From the NCBI GenBank assembly GCA_030447745.1, contig JAUJOH010000001.1:89658-125734 (forward strand): 36,077 bases of DNA, written 5' to 3'. The translations under genes were made by a program, and so were the position numbers. Positions 8,332 through 15,890 of this stretch are shown here, piece by piece. How positions within the stretch are numbered: position 1 is the stretch's first letter; every line of letters starts with the position of its first letter. Below the pieces are notes generated by a model. It did not search any database, was not told where the DNA came from, and saw only the letters and a program-made list of their open reading frames with translations. The DNA comes from Chloroflexota bacterium (GTDB taxonomy: Bacteria > Chloroflexota > Limnocylindria > Limnocylindrales > CSP1-4).

Positions 8332-8847
8332 TCAGCGCCGTGCGGGCTCCGGTCCCCAGTCGGGCGGCGAATCGTCGCCGTGGACCCGGATGCCGTACGC
8401 CCACGAGTCGAGGTCCGGTGGCTCGATCCCGTTGGCGCCGAGGATGGTCCCGATGTGGGTCCGGTGTTCCGTGCCGTGCATGATCAGTTGGGTCAGGATC
8501 GTCGCCGCCGCCCGCTGGCCGCTGCCGGTCGGGAGCATCGTGGCGGGCTCCGGGAGCGAGTCCACGAGCGCCGCGAGGTTCGCCGCCGACTCGGCCGCGA
8601 GCGACCGCAAGTCGGTCACGTTCGGCCGCTCCGGGCGGTCAGACCGGTCGTAGCGAGGCAGGCCGGCGAGCCGCCGCTGGTAGCCGAGCTCGCTCGTGAG
8701 GAGGTGCTCGAACGTCTCGCGGATCGTCCCGTACACGCCCGACGTCGTTGCGTCGAGCGTATCCGGCGGCTGGTCGCCGAGGAACTCGAGCAGGCCGCGG
8801 TTCGCCCAGCTGTTGTAGCCCACGATGCGGCTGAGGTAGGACTGCAT
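8332..8847 (-). CDS. DinB-family protein
   Basis: A 171-residue four-helix bundle protein of the DinB/YfiT superfamily, usually metal-binding and linked to thiol transfer or stress. His residues that can bind a metal are present: in EHLLTSE (about residue 48) and in HGTEHRTHIG (about 125-132). The N-terminal YNSWANRGLLEFL is typical of the family. ATG 8847 has TAGACT exactly six bases upstream, so the gene is probably leaderless. No neighbour explains its substrate. Confidence 0.83.
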   Translation of the reverse strand: MQSYLSRIVGYNSWANRGLLEFLGDQPPDTLDATTSGVYGTIRETFEHLLTSELGYQRRLAGLPRYDRSDRPERPNVTDLRSLAAESAANLAALVDSLPEPATMLPTGSGQRAAATILTQLIMHGTEHRTHIGTILGANGIEPPDLDSWAYGIRVHGDDSPPDWGPEPARR

Positions 8848-8895
8848 CCACCGAGTCTAAGCGGCGCCGGTCATCCGCGACGCCGCGGCCGCCGA

Positions 8896-9480
8896 TCACG
8901 AAGTCGCCGAGCTGCCTGCCTCGCCAGTGCTTCGGCCACTCCGAGTCTCGACGTGACGCTGTCCCGTCGGACAATCGGCGAAGTACTCCGCGAGAACGGG
9001 GGTCATCACGCTCGGCTCCCAGCCGTGGTCGGAGGCCGGAATCCGCACCAGCCGTGCATTCGGCAGGGCGGCGACGATGGACTCGGCCGCCGGAGGCATG
9101 ACCGGGATCGTCTCCTCGCCCAGGATCACAAGGGTGGGCTGGGTCACCGAGGACCAGAGCTCGGCTCGCGGAGCGGACTGCGTCCAGGCGAGTGCTTCGG
9201 CGTCTGGTTCGAGGCTCGGCCCCATGCTGACCATCACCGGCACCCTGGGCTCCGCCTGGATGCCTCGAGCCACTCGGGTGGCATGTCCTTCATGAAATAC
9301 TCGACGGTCCGCTCGCCGTCGCCCTCGGCAATCCGTTCCCGGAGCCCGGCGAGGAATGCCCGCTCCGTTCGACCCGAGTTCTTCGTCGAGTGGCACTTCC
9401 CACAGCGCGAGCTTCGTGATCGGCAGGCCGGCGGCCGCCGCTGCGAGTGCGATCGCGCCGCCCGGTGTGTCCGCCCGAAT
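8896..9480 (-). pseudogene. Decayed alpha/beta hydrolase, N-terminus lost
   Basis: C-terminal half of an alpha/beta hydrolase. From about 9465 downward one reads GGAIALAAAAAGLPITKLAL, then VPLDEELGSNGA. Another frame covers 9260-9360 with FLAGLRERIAEGDGERTVEYF and MKDMPPEWLEASRRSP. The first frame then returns with PVMVSMGPSLEPDAEALAW, PTLVILGEETIPVMPP and IPASDHGWEPSV. So there is a pair of opposing shifts around 9250-9375. The nucleophile elbow should read G-H-S-S-G-G but the sequence gives R-A-D-T-P-G-G, so the catalytic Ser is absent, and nothing upstream provides the N-terminal strands. The His in SDHGW is kept. Loss of the Ser together with the missing N-terminus argues for genuine decay, not only sequence error. 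Confidence 0.65.
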
Positions 9481-9487
9481 CGGGAGC

Positions 9488-9664
9488 TCAGCCGATGTTG
9501 CGCAACTCGAATGCCGGGTGACGGCGTTCGGCTGCGAGGTAATCATCCGCCGTCGGGCGCCGGTCGACGGCGTACCAGCCGGCGATCATCGACGCGAACA
9601 GCGTCAGGTGCAGGGCGATGATTCCTGACTGGTCCTGCCAGCCTTGGCGGGCATGATCCTGGCC
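9488..9664 (-). other. Open C-terminal fragment, unknown
   Basis: A 58-codon stretch, open from a stop at 9665-9667 to a TGA at 9488 and with no early ATG or GTG. It encodes a hydrophobic segment IIALHLTLFASMIAGWYAV and then DRRPTADDYLAAERRHP and AFELRNIG. It looks like the last transmembrane helix and tail of a lost membrane protein. I do not recognise the family. It abuts the truncated hydrolase, so the junction near 9480-9490 may be a deletion scar. Confidence 0.3.
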
Positions 9665-9692
9665 TCAACAACATCAAGGGAGGAAAAACGGC

Positions 9693-10130
9693 GTGGCTCC
9701 TCGACTTCAGTTGGTCCTTGACGCCGCGAATCCGGCCCGCCTGGCCGAGTTCTGGGTGGCGGCCCTCCACTATCAGCAGCCGGAACCGCCACCACCGCAC
9801 GCCAGCTGGGACGACTGGACCAGGGCGGCGGGCATCCCGGAGGATCGCTGGAACGACGCCCGGGCGGTTGAAGACCCGGTGGGTGAGGGACCCCGGCTCT
9901 TCATCCAGCGGGTGCGGGAGCCGAAGGTCGCCAAGAACCGGATGCACCTCGACCTGGGCGTGAGTGGCGGGCCTGGCACGCCCCTCGAGGAACGGAAGGC
10001 GCGGGTCGACGAGGAGGTGGCGCGGCTGAAGGCGCTCGGCGCGACCGATGAGCGCGGCGCGATCGAGCAGCGCGGCGAGTACTGGGTGCGGATGAACGAT
10101 CCGGAGGGCAACGAGTTCTGCGTGCAGTGA
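9693..10130 (+). CDS. VOC / glyoxalase-like protein
   Basis: A 145-residue vicinal oxygen chelate protein (glyoxalase_6-like). It begins LQLVLDAANPARLAEFWVAALHY and has the middle segment NRMHLDLGVSGG (with a possible metal His near residue 90) and the end YWVRMNDPEGNEFCVQ, the usual last strand with its Glu. GTG 9693 has AGGGAGG nine bases upstream, so this one is leadered, unlike many neighbours. The stop overlaps the GTG of the next gene by four bases (GTGA), so the two are one operon. The link with a DNA glycosylase may be accidental, or it may hint at a shared toxin-resistance role. Confidence 0.87.
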   Translation: MAPRLQLVLDAANPARLAEFWVAALHYQQPEPPPPHASWDDWTRAAGIPEDRWNDARAVEDPVGEGPRLFIQRVREPKVAKNRMHLDLGVSGGPGTPLEERKARVDEEVARLKALGATDERGAIEQRGEYWVRMNDPEGNEFCVQ

Positions 10131-11359
10131 GCGGTGGCCGGGCTCCTCGCGCGGCATCTCGCTCTCCCCTGCCCCGCCTGTCCGCGGCCGCGGCTCGGCG
10201 CATCGCGATCGCCGCCCAGGGCCTCGCGGACCCCGCGCCTGCCGGGAACGGGGACCGCCGAAGCCTGCGCCGGATGGTCGACCAGATCGGGCTCATCCAG
10301 ATCGACTCGGTCAACACGGTGGCCCGGGCCCACGAGCTGCCGCCCTTCGCCCGGCTGGGCGCCTATCCCAGAACCCTGATCAAGGAGAGCACGGAGCGTC
10401 ACCGGGACCTGTTCGAGTACTGGGGGCACGCCGCCTGCTTGATGCCGATCGCCAGCCAGCCACTCTGGCGCTGGCGGATGGAGCGGCTGCGGAACCGGGA
10501 GCGGTTCGAGCTCGCCCGGATCGAGCGGGACCGGCCGGGCTACGTGGCGGCCGTGCTGGCCGAAGTGCGCGATCGCGGCCCGATCGCGGCCAGCGATCTC
10601 ACCGACGGCGGCAAGGCCAAGGGACCGTGGTGGGGTTGGGCCGACGGGAAGCTGGTCCTGGAGTGGCTGTTCGCAGCCGGCAAGGTGAGCGTGGCTGGCC
10701 GGCGGAGCTCGTTCGAACGCGTGTATGACCTCACGGAGCGCGTCGTGCCGGTCGCGATCCTGGCCCTCCCGACCCCGTCCATCGAGGAGGCCCATCGTGA
10801 GCTCGTCCTGATCGCGTCCCGCGCCCTGGGGGTGGCCACGCGAAGGGACATCGCCAACTACTTCTACCTGCGGGCGGATCGAGCGGCCGTCAGCATTGCC
10901 CAGCTGGTCGAGAGCGGCGACCTGCTGCCGGTCGACGTCGACGGCTGGCGCGCGCCCGCGTACCTGACAGCCGGCGCCCGACGCCCACGGCGCGTCGATG
11001 GTCGTGCGCTCCTGGCTCCCTTCGACCCGCTCGTGTTCGACCGCGACCGGGTCGAGCGGCTGTTCGGCATGCGCTACCGGATCGAGATCTACACGCCGGA
11101 GCCGAAGCGGGTGTACGGCTATTACGTGATGCCGTTCCTCCTCGGCGACACGCTGGTGGGCCGCGTCGATCTCAAGGCGGACCGTGCCAGGTCGACCCTC
11201 GTTGTCCAGGCAGCCCATGCGGAGCCGGGCATGGACCTTCCCGTCGTCGCTTCGGCGCTCGCCGGGCACCTGCGGCTGATGGCCGGATGGCTCGAGCTGG
11301 GTGACATCGAGGTCCGCACCCGCGGCGATCTATCGGCCGCGCTCGCGGCGGCGTCCTGA
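10127..11359 (+). CDS. YcaQ/AlkX-like DNA glycosylase (HTH_42)
   Basis: A 410-residue winged-helix protein of the HTH_42 family. Members characterised elsewhere (AlkZ, YcaQ) excise alkylated bases and unhook DNA interstrand crosslinks. The catalytic motif is the Q-x-D type: GLIQIDSVNTVARAHELPPF at about residues 55-75, as in YcaQ. Other parts are HAACLMPIASQPLWRWRMERL, a winged-helix region WADGKLVLEWLFAAGKVSVAGRR, and a C-terminal beta domain ending LAPFDPLVFDRDRVERLFGM with YVMPFLLGDTLVGRVDLKADR. The length is normal. GTG 10127 overlaps the VOC gene stop. It should act in repair of bulky or crosslinked bases; the lesion is not known. A second family member of the Q-x-Q type lies at 23.8-24.8 kb. 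Confidence 0.88.
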   Translation: MSGGRAPRAASRSPLPRLSAAAARRIAIAAQGLADPAPAGNGDRRSLRRMVDQIGLIQIDSVNTVARAHELPPFARLGAYPRTLIKESTERHRDLFEYWGHAACLMPIASQPLWRWRMERLRNRERFELARIERDRPGYVAAVLAEVRDRGPIAASDLTDGGKAKGPWWGWADGKLVLEWLFAAGKVSVAGRRSSFERVYDLTERVVPVAILALPTPSIEEAHRELVLIASRALGVATRRDIANYFYLRADRAAVSIAQLVESGDLLPVDVDGWRAPAYLTAGARRPRRVDGRALLAPFDPLVFDRDRVERLFGMRYRIEIYTPEPKRVYGYYVMPFLLGDTLVGRVDLKADRARSTLVVQAAHAEPGMDLPVVASALAGHLRLMAGWLELGDIEVRTRGDLSAALAAAS

Positions 11360-11387
11360 TCGGGCACGGTCAGGCCGCGCGCCTGCA

Positions 11388-11792
11388 TCACGGAGCGATG
11401 AGCTCGACTTTCGGGAAGTACGTCCGATATCGCGCCGCATCCCGCGTGAGCAGCCGGTGGCCGGCCACCGCCGCGTGGGCGCCGATGTAGAAGTCGCGCA
11501 GCGGTGACCCCTTCGCTCCCCCACCCCGCCGGTAGTGAACGAAGGACTTGCCCACCAGGAACGCAGCCTCATACGGCAGATCCTCGCGCCGATACAGGTC
11601 CGCCGGCAGGGCAGCCTCGAGCTCTTCGATCGCCGTGAAGCCGACGGAGACCTCGGCGTAGACCAGTGGGTTGATGACCAGGATCGCCTCGTCCGCCGTC
11701 CGCTCGAGCGCGGCGCTGGACCACTCGGACCAGCGCGGATCGCCCGTGGCCACATCGAGCAGAACATTGCTGTCGACCAGGACGGCGGTCAT
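11388..11792 (-). CDS. VapC-type PIN toxin
   Basis: A 134-residue PIN ribonuclease. The metal-site acids are visible: Asp in VLVDSNVLLDVATGD (residue 7), Glu in LVYAEVSVGF (about 47), Asp in SPLRDFYIGAHAAV (about 99) and Asp in LLTRDAARY (about 117). ATG 11792 overlaps the antitoxin stop in ATGA. All four residues and the length are normal, so the toxin is probably active. This AbrB/PIN pair is common in free-living bacteria. Confidence 0.9.
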   Translation of the reverse strand: MTAVLVDSNVLLDVATGDPRWSEWSSAALERTADEAILVINPLVYAEVSVGFTAIEELEAALPADLYRREDLPYEAAFLVGKSFVHYRRGGGAKGSPLRDFYIGAHAAVAGHRLLTRDAARYRTYFPKVELIAP

Positions 11793-12028
11793 GCCTCGCC
11801 GCGCGTGAGGGCCATGATCTCGTCAGTCGTCATGCGCACCCGACCCGGATTGGCCCTCAGCAGCCGGACGGTTCTGGCGCCTCGCGACGGGCGTCGGGTC
11901 GCGGCCGACTTGACGATCCGGACGTCGCCGCCGTCGACGACGAAGTCCACCTCCGTGTTCGGCAGCAGGCCGGTCTGCTCCCGCACGGCCTGCGGGATCG
12001 TCACCTGTCCTTTCGACGTGATCCTCAC
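11789..12028 (-). CDS. AbrB/MazE-fold antitoxin
   Basis: A 79-residue antitoxin starting MRITSKGQVTIPQAVREQTGLLPNTEVDFVV, the swapped-hairpin AbrB (SpoVT) DNA-binding domain. The C-terminal half is basic, RRPSRGARTVRLLRANPGR, and ends with MTTDEIMALTRG, the part that usually fits into a PIN toxin. GTG 12028 follows AGGAG seven bases upstream, so the start is firm. An inverted repeat lies directly upstream and is the likely autoregulatory site. Confidence 0.9.
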   Translation of the reverse strand: MRITSKGQVTIPQAVREQTGLLPNTEVDFVVDGGDVRIVKSAATRRPSRGARTVRLLRANPGRVRMTTDEIMALTRGEA

Positions 12029-12045
12029 GGCGTGTCTCCTGCGGT

Positions 12046-12065
12046 TCTTACCGCGGACAGTAAGA
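12046..12065. promoter_or_regulatory. Inverted repeat operator of AbrB/VapC operon
   Basis: A perfect 6-bp dyad, TCTTAC and GTAAGA with an 8-base spacer, 18 to 37 bases upstream of the antitoxin GTG. AbrB-type antitoxins bind such dyads as dimers, so autoregulation here is likely. Confidence 0.5.
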
Positions 12066-12219
12066 CCAAGCCCCGTACGGCGGTCAAGTGCCGGAAACCG
12101 CCGGTGTCAACGGGCCGGTGCAATCGGGCCGTGCTCGGCCGCCGGCTGGCTAGCAGGCTCAGGAGGTGGTGCGTCGCCGGTCGAGCCCCTGTTTGGTTCC
12201 GGTCGTTCAAGATTGGGCG

Positions 12220-12792
12220 GTGACGACCGATGGCACCGAGGCGGGCCAGGCGGAAATCGTGGAGCTCGATGCCGACGCGTACGTCACGGCGATCCCCGGC
12301 CTCGCGGCGCTCCTGATCGACGCGGTGGACGGTGGCGCGTCGGTCAACTTCCTGGCCGGTGTCACGGACGAGGAAACCCGGGCCTGGTGGACCGAACGGA
12401 TCCCACAGATCGCCGACGAGACGATCACGGCCTTCGTCGCGAGGCGACCGGCTCCGCGCGCCGATCCGGACACGGGCTGCATCGTGGGGTCGACGCTGCT
12501 CATCCGATCCCGCAATCCGAACGCCCGGCACCGGGCGGAGATCGCCAAGGTTCTCGTCCACCGCTCGGCCCGCCGTCGGGGACTCGGTCGTGCGCTGATG
12601 GAGGCGGCGGAGCAACGCGCGCGGGCGGACGGCCGCTGGTTGTTGATGCTCGACACTCAGGCCGGCACCGCGGCCGAGGCCCTGTACCGGTCGACGGGCT
12701 GGCAGGAGCTCGGCACGATGCCGAACCACTCGTATCGGACCGACGGGGTGCTCACCGCGACGACCTTCTTCTGGAAGGACCTTCGCGACTGA
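12220..12792 (+). CDS. GNAT N-acetyltransferase
   Basis: A 190-residue acetyltransferase. The core is IAKVLVHRSARRRGLGRALMEAAEQRARADGRWLLMLDT with the CoA loop R-R-x-G-L-G at about residues 122-126, followed by AEALYRSTGWQELGTMPNHSY, the usual closing helix and strand of GNAT enzymes. GTG 12220 begins VTTDGTEAGQAEI; an in-frame start 54 bases upstream has no better signal. CAAGAT lies six bases before the GTG, fitting the leaderless pattern of the region. It is read in the same direction as the DUF1810 gene 34 bases downstream. Substrate unknown. Confidence 0.87.
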   Translation: MTTDGTEAGQAEIVELDADAYVTAIPGLAALLIDAVDGGASVNFLAGVTDEETRAWWTERIPQIADETITAFVARRPAPRADPDTGCIVGSTLLIRSRNPNARHRAEIAKVLVHRSARRRGLGRALMEAAEQRARADGRWLLMLDTQAGTAAEALYRSTGWQELGTMPNHSYRTDGVLTATTFFWKDLRD

Positions 12793-12826
12793 CGAGGGCG
12801 CGAGTTCGCCGTCGCACAATGAAGGC

Positions 12827-13270
12827 ATGGCCTACGACCTCGACCGATTCCTCGAGGCGCAGGAGCACGGCTACGACGGCGCGCTCGACGAGCTGCGGCG
12901 CGGGCGCAAGACCGGCCACTGGATGTGGTTCATCTTCCCGCAGCTCGCCGGGCTCGGGTCCAGCGCCATGTCGCGGCGCTACGCCATTGCCTCGCTCGAC
13001 GAAGCGCGCGCCTATCTCGCCCACCCGGTGCTGGGGGCGCGGCTGCGCGACTGCGCCGGGGTGGTCCTCGCAACGAGGGCGCGGACGGCGGAGGCGATCT
13101 TCGGCTCGACCGACGCAAAGAAGCTTCGCTCCTGCATGACGCTGTTCCGCCGGGCCTCGCCCGACGACCTTGTGTTCGCCCAGCTGCTGGACCGTTACTA
13201 CGGCGGCGTCGCAGACGAGGCGACGGACGCGCGACTCGGATCCGGACCATCGCGCTCGGGGCGTACCTGA
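12827..13270 (+). CDS. DUF1810 family protein
   Basis: A 147-residue DUF1810 protein. Family marks are YDLDRFLEAQEHGYDGALDELRRGRKTGHWMWFIFPQLAGLG (residues 3-44), SRRYAIASLDEARAYLAHPVLGARL and the end LDRYYGGVADEATDARL. The last ten residues (GSGPSRSGRT) are atypical and could reflect a late frame change. CACAAT lies exactly six bases before ATG 12827, again a leaderless arrangement. The family has no established biochemical role, and nothing in the neighbourhood gives one. Confidence 0.85.
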   Translation: MAYDLDRFLEAQEHGYDGALDELRRGRKTGHWMWFIFPQLAGLGSSAMSRRYAIASLDEARAYLAHPVLGARLRDCAGVVLATRARTAEAIFGSTDAKKLRSCMTLFRRASPDDLVFAQLLDRYYGGVADEATDARLGSGPSRSGRT

Positions 13271-13297
13271 GCGCGACGGGTTGGGACGCGCCTCGCG

Positions 13298-14554
13298 TCA
13301 GACCGCGGGTGAACGCGTGGCAGTGATGCGGCGATGCCGCCCGAGCACGATCCAGATCGGGACAAGGACCATCGCGGCTCCCAGGATGCCGAGGGCCGTG
13401 TAGCTCGCGAACGCGACAACCACGCCGGACGACAGGCTCGCCGCGGCGGCCGAGCTCCAGATCGCCGCGTCGGTCGCTCCCTGGAGGCGGGTACGTTCCG
13501 CAACTGACAGACCGCTCGAGAGCAGTGCTGATCCCGCGACGTAGCCCAGGTTCCAGCCGAACCCGAGCAGAAAGAGGGCAAGGAACAGGGCCGTTCCGCC
13601 GTCCGGCGGCGCGATCGCCGACAGAACCGCCGCCATACCCACCACGCCGAGCCCCGCGATCATGACCGGCGGGCTGCCGAACCGATCCGTGAGCCGGCCG
13701 GACAGGGGTGACAGAGCGAACATGCCAAAGGTGTGCCCGCTGATGACAACCCCGACGGCCGCGAGGTCGTGCCCGTTGTGCGTCATGTGGAGCGGTGTCA
13801 TTGTCATGATCAGGACCATCACGACCTGACCGACCACGAGCGCCACGACGGCCGCGACGACCGCCGGTCGTCGGACGAGCTCCCGCAGCCGGACTTCCGC
13901 CGTCGCTCCATCGAAGGCGGCATCGGACCGGTGCGCGAGCTGGTAGGGATCCGGTCGTAGCAGGCCGAACGACAGGAGCGCCGCAGCACCCACGAAGGCG
14001 ATCGGCAGCAGGTAGGGACCGGCGAGCGGCGGGAGACCGATGGCCGTCGCGCCGAGCCCGGCGAACGACACCAGGTTCGGCCCGACGACCGCTCCCACGG
14101 TCGACGCCCAGACGACGGTCCCGATCGCGGACGCCCGTCGAGCCTCCGGGAACAGATCGGCGGCCACGTATCGCGAGAGCTGGTTGGAGCTGTTCCCGAA
14201 CCCGATGAAGAACGTTCCGACGAGCAGGACGGGGAGCGACCGGGTGAGCACTGCCAGGGTGGCGATCAGCGCGCCGAGCACGCCAACCCCGTAGCCGAGT
14301 GCCACTCCCGCCCGACGACCGCGGCGGACCATCAGTGCGGACAGGCCAGCGGAGCCGAGCGCGGCGCCCAGGACCACGCTGGCACCCGGTGCGCCGCTCC
14401 ATGCGGACGTTCCCGCCAGGTCCTCGGCCACGATCGTGGCGACCGTTACGGCGGCGATGTAGCCGGTGCTGCCCAATGCCACGCCGACCACGAGCGACCG
14501 GATCGTCCGTCGTCGAGCGCGTTCGAGTCCCAGCGCGGTGGGCGTCGCGGTCAC
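13298..14554 (-). CDS. MFS transporter, 12-helix
   Basis: A 418-residue major facilitator. Hydrophobic segments follow through the whole length, for example SLVVGVALGSTGYIAAVTVATIV, ALGYGVGVLGALIATLAVL, LLVGTFFIGFGNSSNQLSRYVAADLFPEARR, YLLPIAFVGAAALLSFGLL, then after a cytoplasmic loop VVAAVVALVVGQVVMVLIM and VVISGHTFGMFALSPLSGRLTDRFG (motif A repeat). It starts at GTG 14554, inside the end of the AadA-like gene (GTGA), so the two are translated together. The substrate cannot be told from sequence; coupling with an antibiotic-modifying relative makes drug export possible. An unusual LSRYVAADLFPEARRASAIG loop is typical of a subgroup of actinobacterial and chloroflexotal permeases. Confidence 0.85.
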   Translation of the reverse strand: MTATPTALGLERARRRTIRSLVVGVALGSTGYIAAVTVATIVAEDLAGTSAWSGAPGASVVLGAALGSAGLSALMVRRGRRAGVALGYGVGVLGALIATLAVLTRSLPVLLVGTFFIGFGNSSNQLSRYVAADLFPEARRASAIGTVVWASTVGAVVGPNLVSFAGLGATAIGLPPLAGPYLLPIAFVGAAALLSFGLLRPDPYQLAHRSDAAFDGATAEVRLRELVRRPAVVAAVVALVVGQVVMVLIMTMTPLHMTHNGHDLAAVGVVISGHTFGMFALSPLSGRLTDRFGSPPVMIAGLGVVGMAAVLSAIAPPDGGTALFLALFLLGFGWNLGYVAGSALLSSGLSVAERTRLQGATDAAIWSSAAAASLSSGVVVAFASYTALGILGAAMVLVPIWIVLGRHRRITATRSPAV

Positions 14555-15399
14555 GAGCCGTGGGCTCTCACGGCCCGCGGGTGCTCGCGGTCCGGCGTCA
14601 GCGTTCGAGCACGATCGGTGATCTCGTGGACGACGTAATCGGCATGTGGCCGGATGGATGGCAGCAGCTCGTCCCAACGCTCCTCCTCGGTCCCGAGATA
14701 CATGTCCCGCGCGCGAGCGAGAACGGGTCGATGCGCCTCCGGGAGACGCCGCAACGCCCAGTCCGCGGCCGCATCCTTGGACCGGATCTCGCCAGTCGCC
14801 ACGGTCGTCCAGATCCGGGCGAGCGTCAGGATCACGTTGCGGGTGTCGGATTCGAGCTCGGCCAGCAGCTCCGGCACACCGTCGAGCATCGCCCGCACGA
14901 GGTCCATGCGGGGAACGGGGTCGAGGACCTCCGCCGCAGGCGGTCCGAACAGCGGCTCCGCACCGAGGAGCACGGTCGCCAGCAGGACGGCCAGGTCCGG
15001 GTTCGGCGTCGACCAGGGCACAAGGTCGCCACGCGTGAACTCGTCGCGCAGCCAGTCGCCGTACTGGAAATCGAGTGGCGGCGGGTAGCGCCAGGGGCGG
15101 ACGTCGGACTGGACGACGATCGTGAGCTCGATGGAGCGCGCGGGTCCAGCCGTCGCGCGCCGGCCGGAGATGGCCAGCAGCCGATCGATCAGCGCACGCC
15201 TGTCGGCCGCGGTAGTTGCTCGCCGGCTCACGACGAGGACGTCGAGGTCGCTCGATGGCTTGAGACCGCCGAGCGTCGACGATCCGTACAGCCACGCGCC
15301 CACGGCATCATCGCCCAGGACGCTGCGGACGAGGCCGACGACCTGGTCGAGCTGCGTACGCGTGCGAGAGTCGAGGCCCAGCGTCGAGCGGTGCGTCAC
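14551..15399 (-). CDS. AadA-like nucleotidyltransferase (aminoglycoside adenylyltransferase family)
   Basis: A 282-residue protein of the ANT(3'')/ANT(9) (AadA) family. The nucleotidyltransferase core is GAWLYGSSTLGGLKPSSDLD (residues 34-53), with the G-S pair at 39-40 and the metal-binding D51 and D53. Further marks are ELTIVVQSDVRPWRYPP, FQYGDWLRDEF, and the helical C-terminal DUF4111 domain with NVILTLARIWTTVATGEIRS and KDAAADWALRRLPEAHRP. AadA enzymes transfer AMP to streptomycin or spectinomycin. GTG 15399 has GGAG eight bases upstream. Overlap by four bases with the MFS gene makes a two-gene operon. The family is clear; activity on aminoglycosides is inference, as many chromosomal homologues are untested. 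Confidence 0.86.
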   Translation of the reverse strand: MTHRSTLGLDSRTRTQLDQVVGLVRSVLGDDAVGAWLYGSSTLGGLKPSSDLDVLVVSRRATTAADRRALIDRLLAISGRRATAGPARSIELTIVVQSDVRPWRYPPPLDFQYGDWLRDEFTRGDLVPWSTPNPDLAVLLATVLLGAEPLFGPPAAEVLDPVPRMDLVRAMLDGVPELLAELESDTRNVILTLARIWTTVATGEIRSKDAAADWALRRLPEAHRPVLARARDMYLGTEEERWDELLPSIRPHADYVVHEITDRARTLTPDREHPRAVRAHGS

Positions 15400-15477
15400 G
15401 GTCGTTCTCCGCGTGGCTACAGATGCACCAGCATGCCACCGGGCCGATACCGCGGCCGCGCGCGCCCGGCTTCCCGA

Positions 15478-15879
15478 TCAGGACGCCGGCTTCTCCTGCA
15501 CGGCCCAGCTGTTGCCGTCCGGATCGTCGAAGAAGAAGAATGAGTTCCAGGGTCCGCCCGGGCCGTCGACCCACACGCCGTTCTCGATGTGGCGGACCGG
15601 GCTCGCCTGGACGCCGCGGCCGGTGAGGTCCGCCCGCGCCGCGTCGATGTCGGTGACGACGAGCTGGAGGCCCTTGAGCGAGCCCGGCTCCGAATCCACA
15701 AGGCCTCTGCCGATCGTGATCGAGCACGCGGAACCGGGTGGCGTGAGCTGCACGATGCGCATGTTCTGGGTTGGGCTGTCGTCGATGTCGCACACGAAGC
15801 CGCACTGTTCGCTGTAGAAGGCCTTGGCTCGATCGACGTCCGCGACCGGGACGACGATCAGTTCCAGCTTGTATTCCAC
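15478..15879 (-). CDS. VOC family (glyoxalase/bleomycin-resistance-like) protein
   Basis: A 133-residue VOC protein: KLELIVVPVADVDRAKAFYS, CDIDDSPTQNMRIVQLTPPG, GLQLVVTDIDAARADLTGRG and the C-terminal FFFFDDPDGNSWAVQEKP. The paired beta-alpha-beta modules and the closing DPDGN-x-W-x-V-Q-E are typical; the final Glu is a usual metal ligand. GTG 15879 has AGGAGG seven bases upstream, a strong ribosome site that decides the start. It lies 11 bases after the acetyltransferase gene on the same strand, so the two may be co-transcribed. Substrate unknown. Confidence 0.87.
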   Translation of the reverse strand: MEYKLELIVVPVADVDRAKAFYSEQCGFVCDIDDSPTQNMRIVQLTPPGSACSITIGRGLVDSEPGSLKGLQLVVTDIDAARADLTGRGVQASPVRHIENGVWVDGPGGPWNSFFFFDDPDGNSWAVQEKPAS

Positions 15880-15890
15880 GATGCTTCCTC

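Noticed and set aside
9773..11269. A 498-codon minus-strand open frame opposite the VOC and YcaQ-like genes
   Set aside because: Shadow of the plus-strand genes; no recognisable domain.
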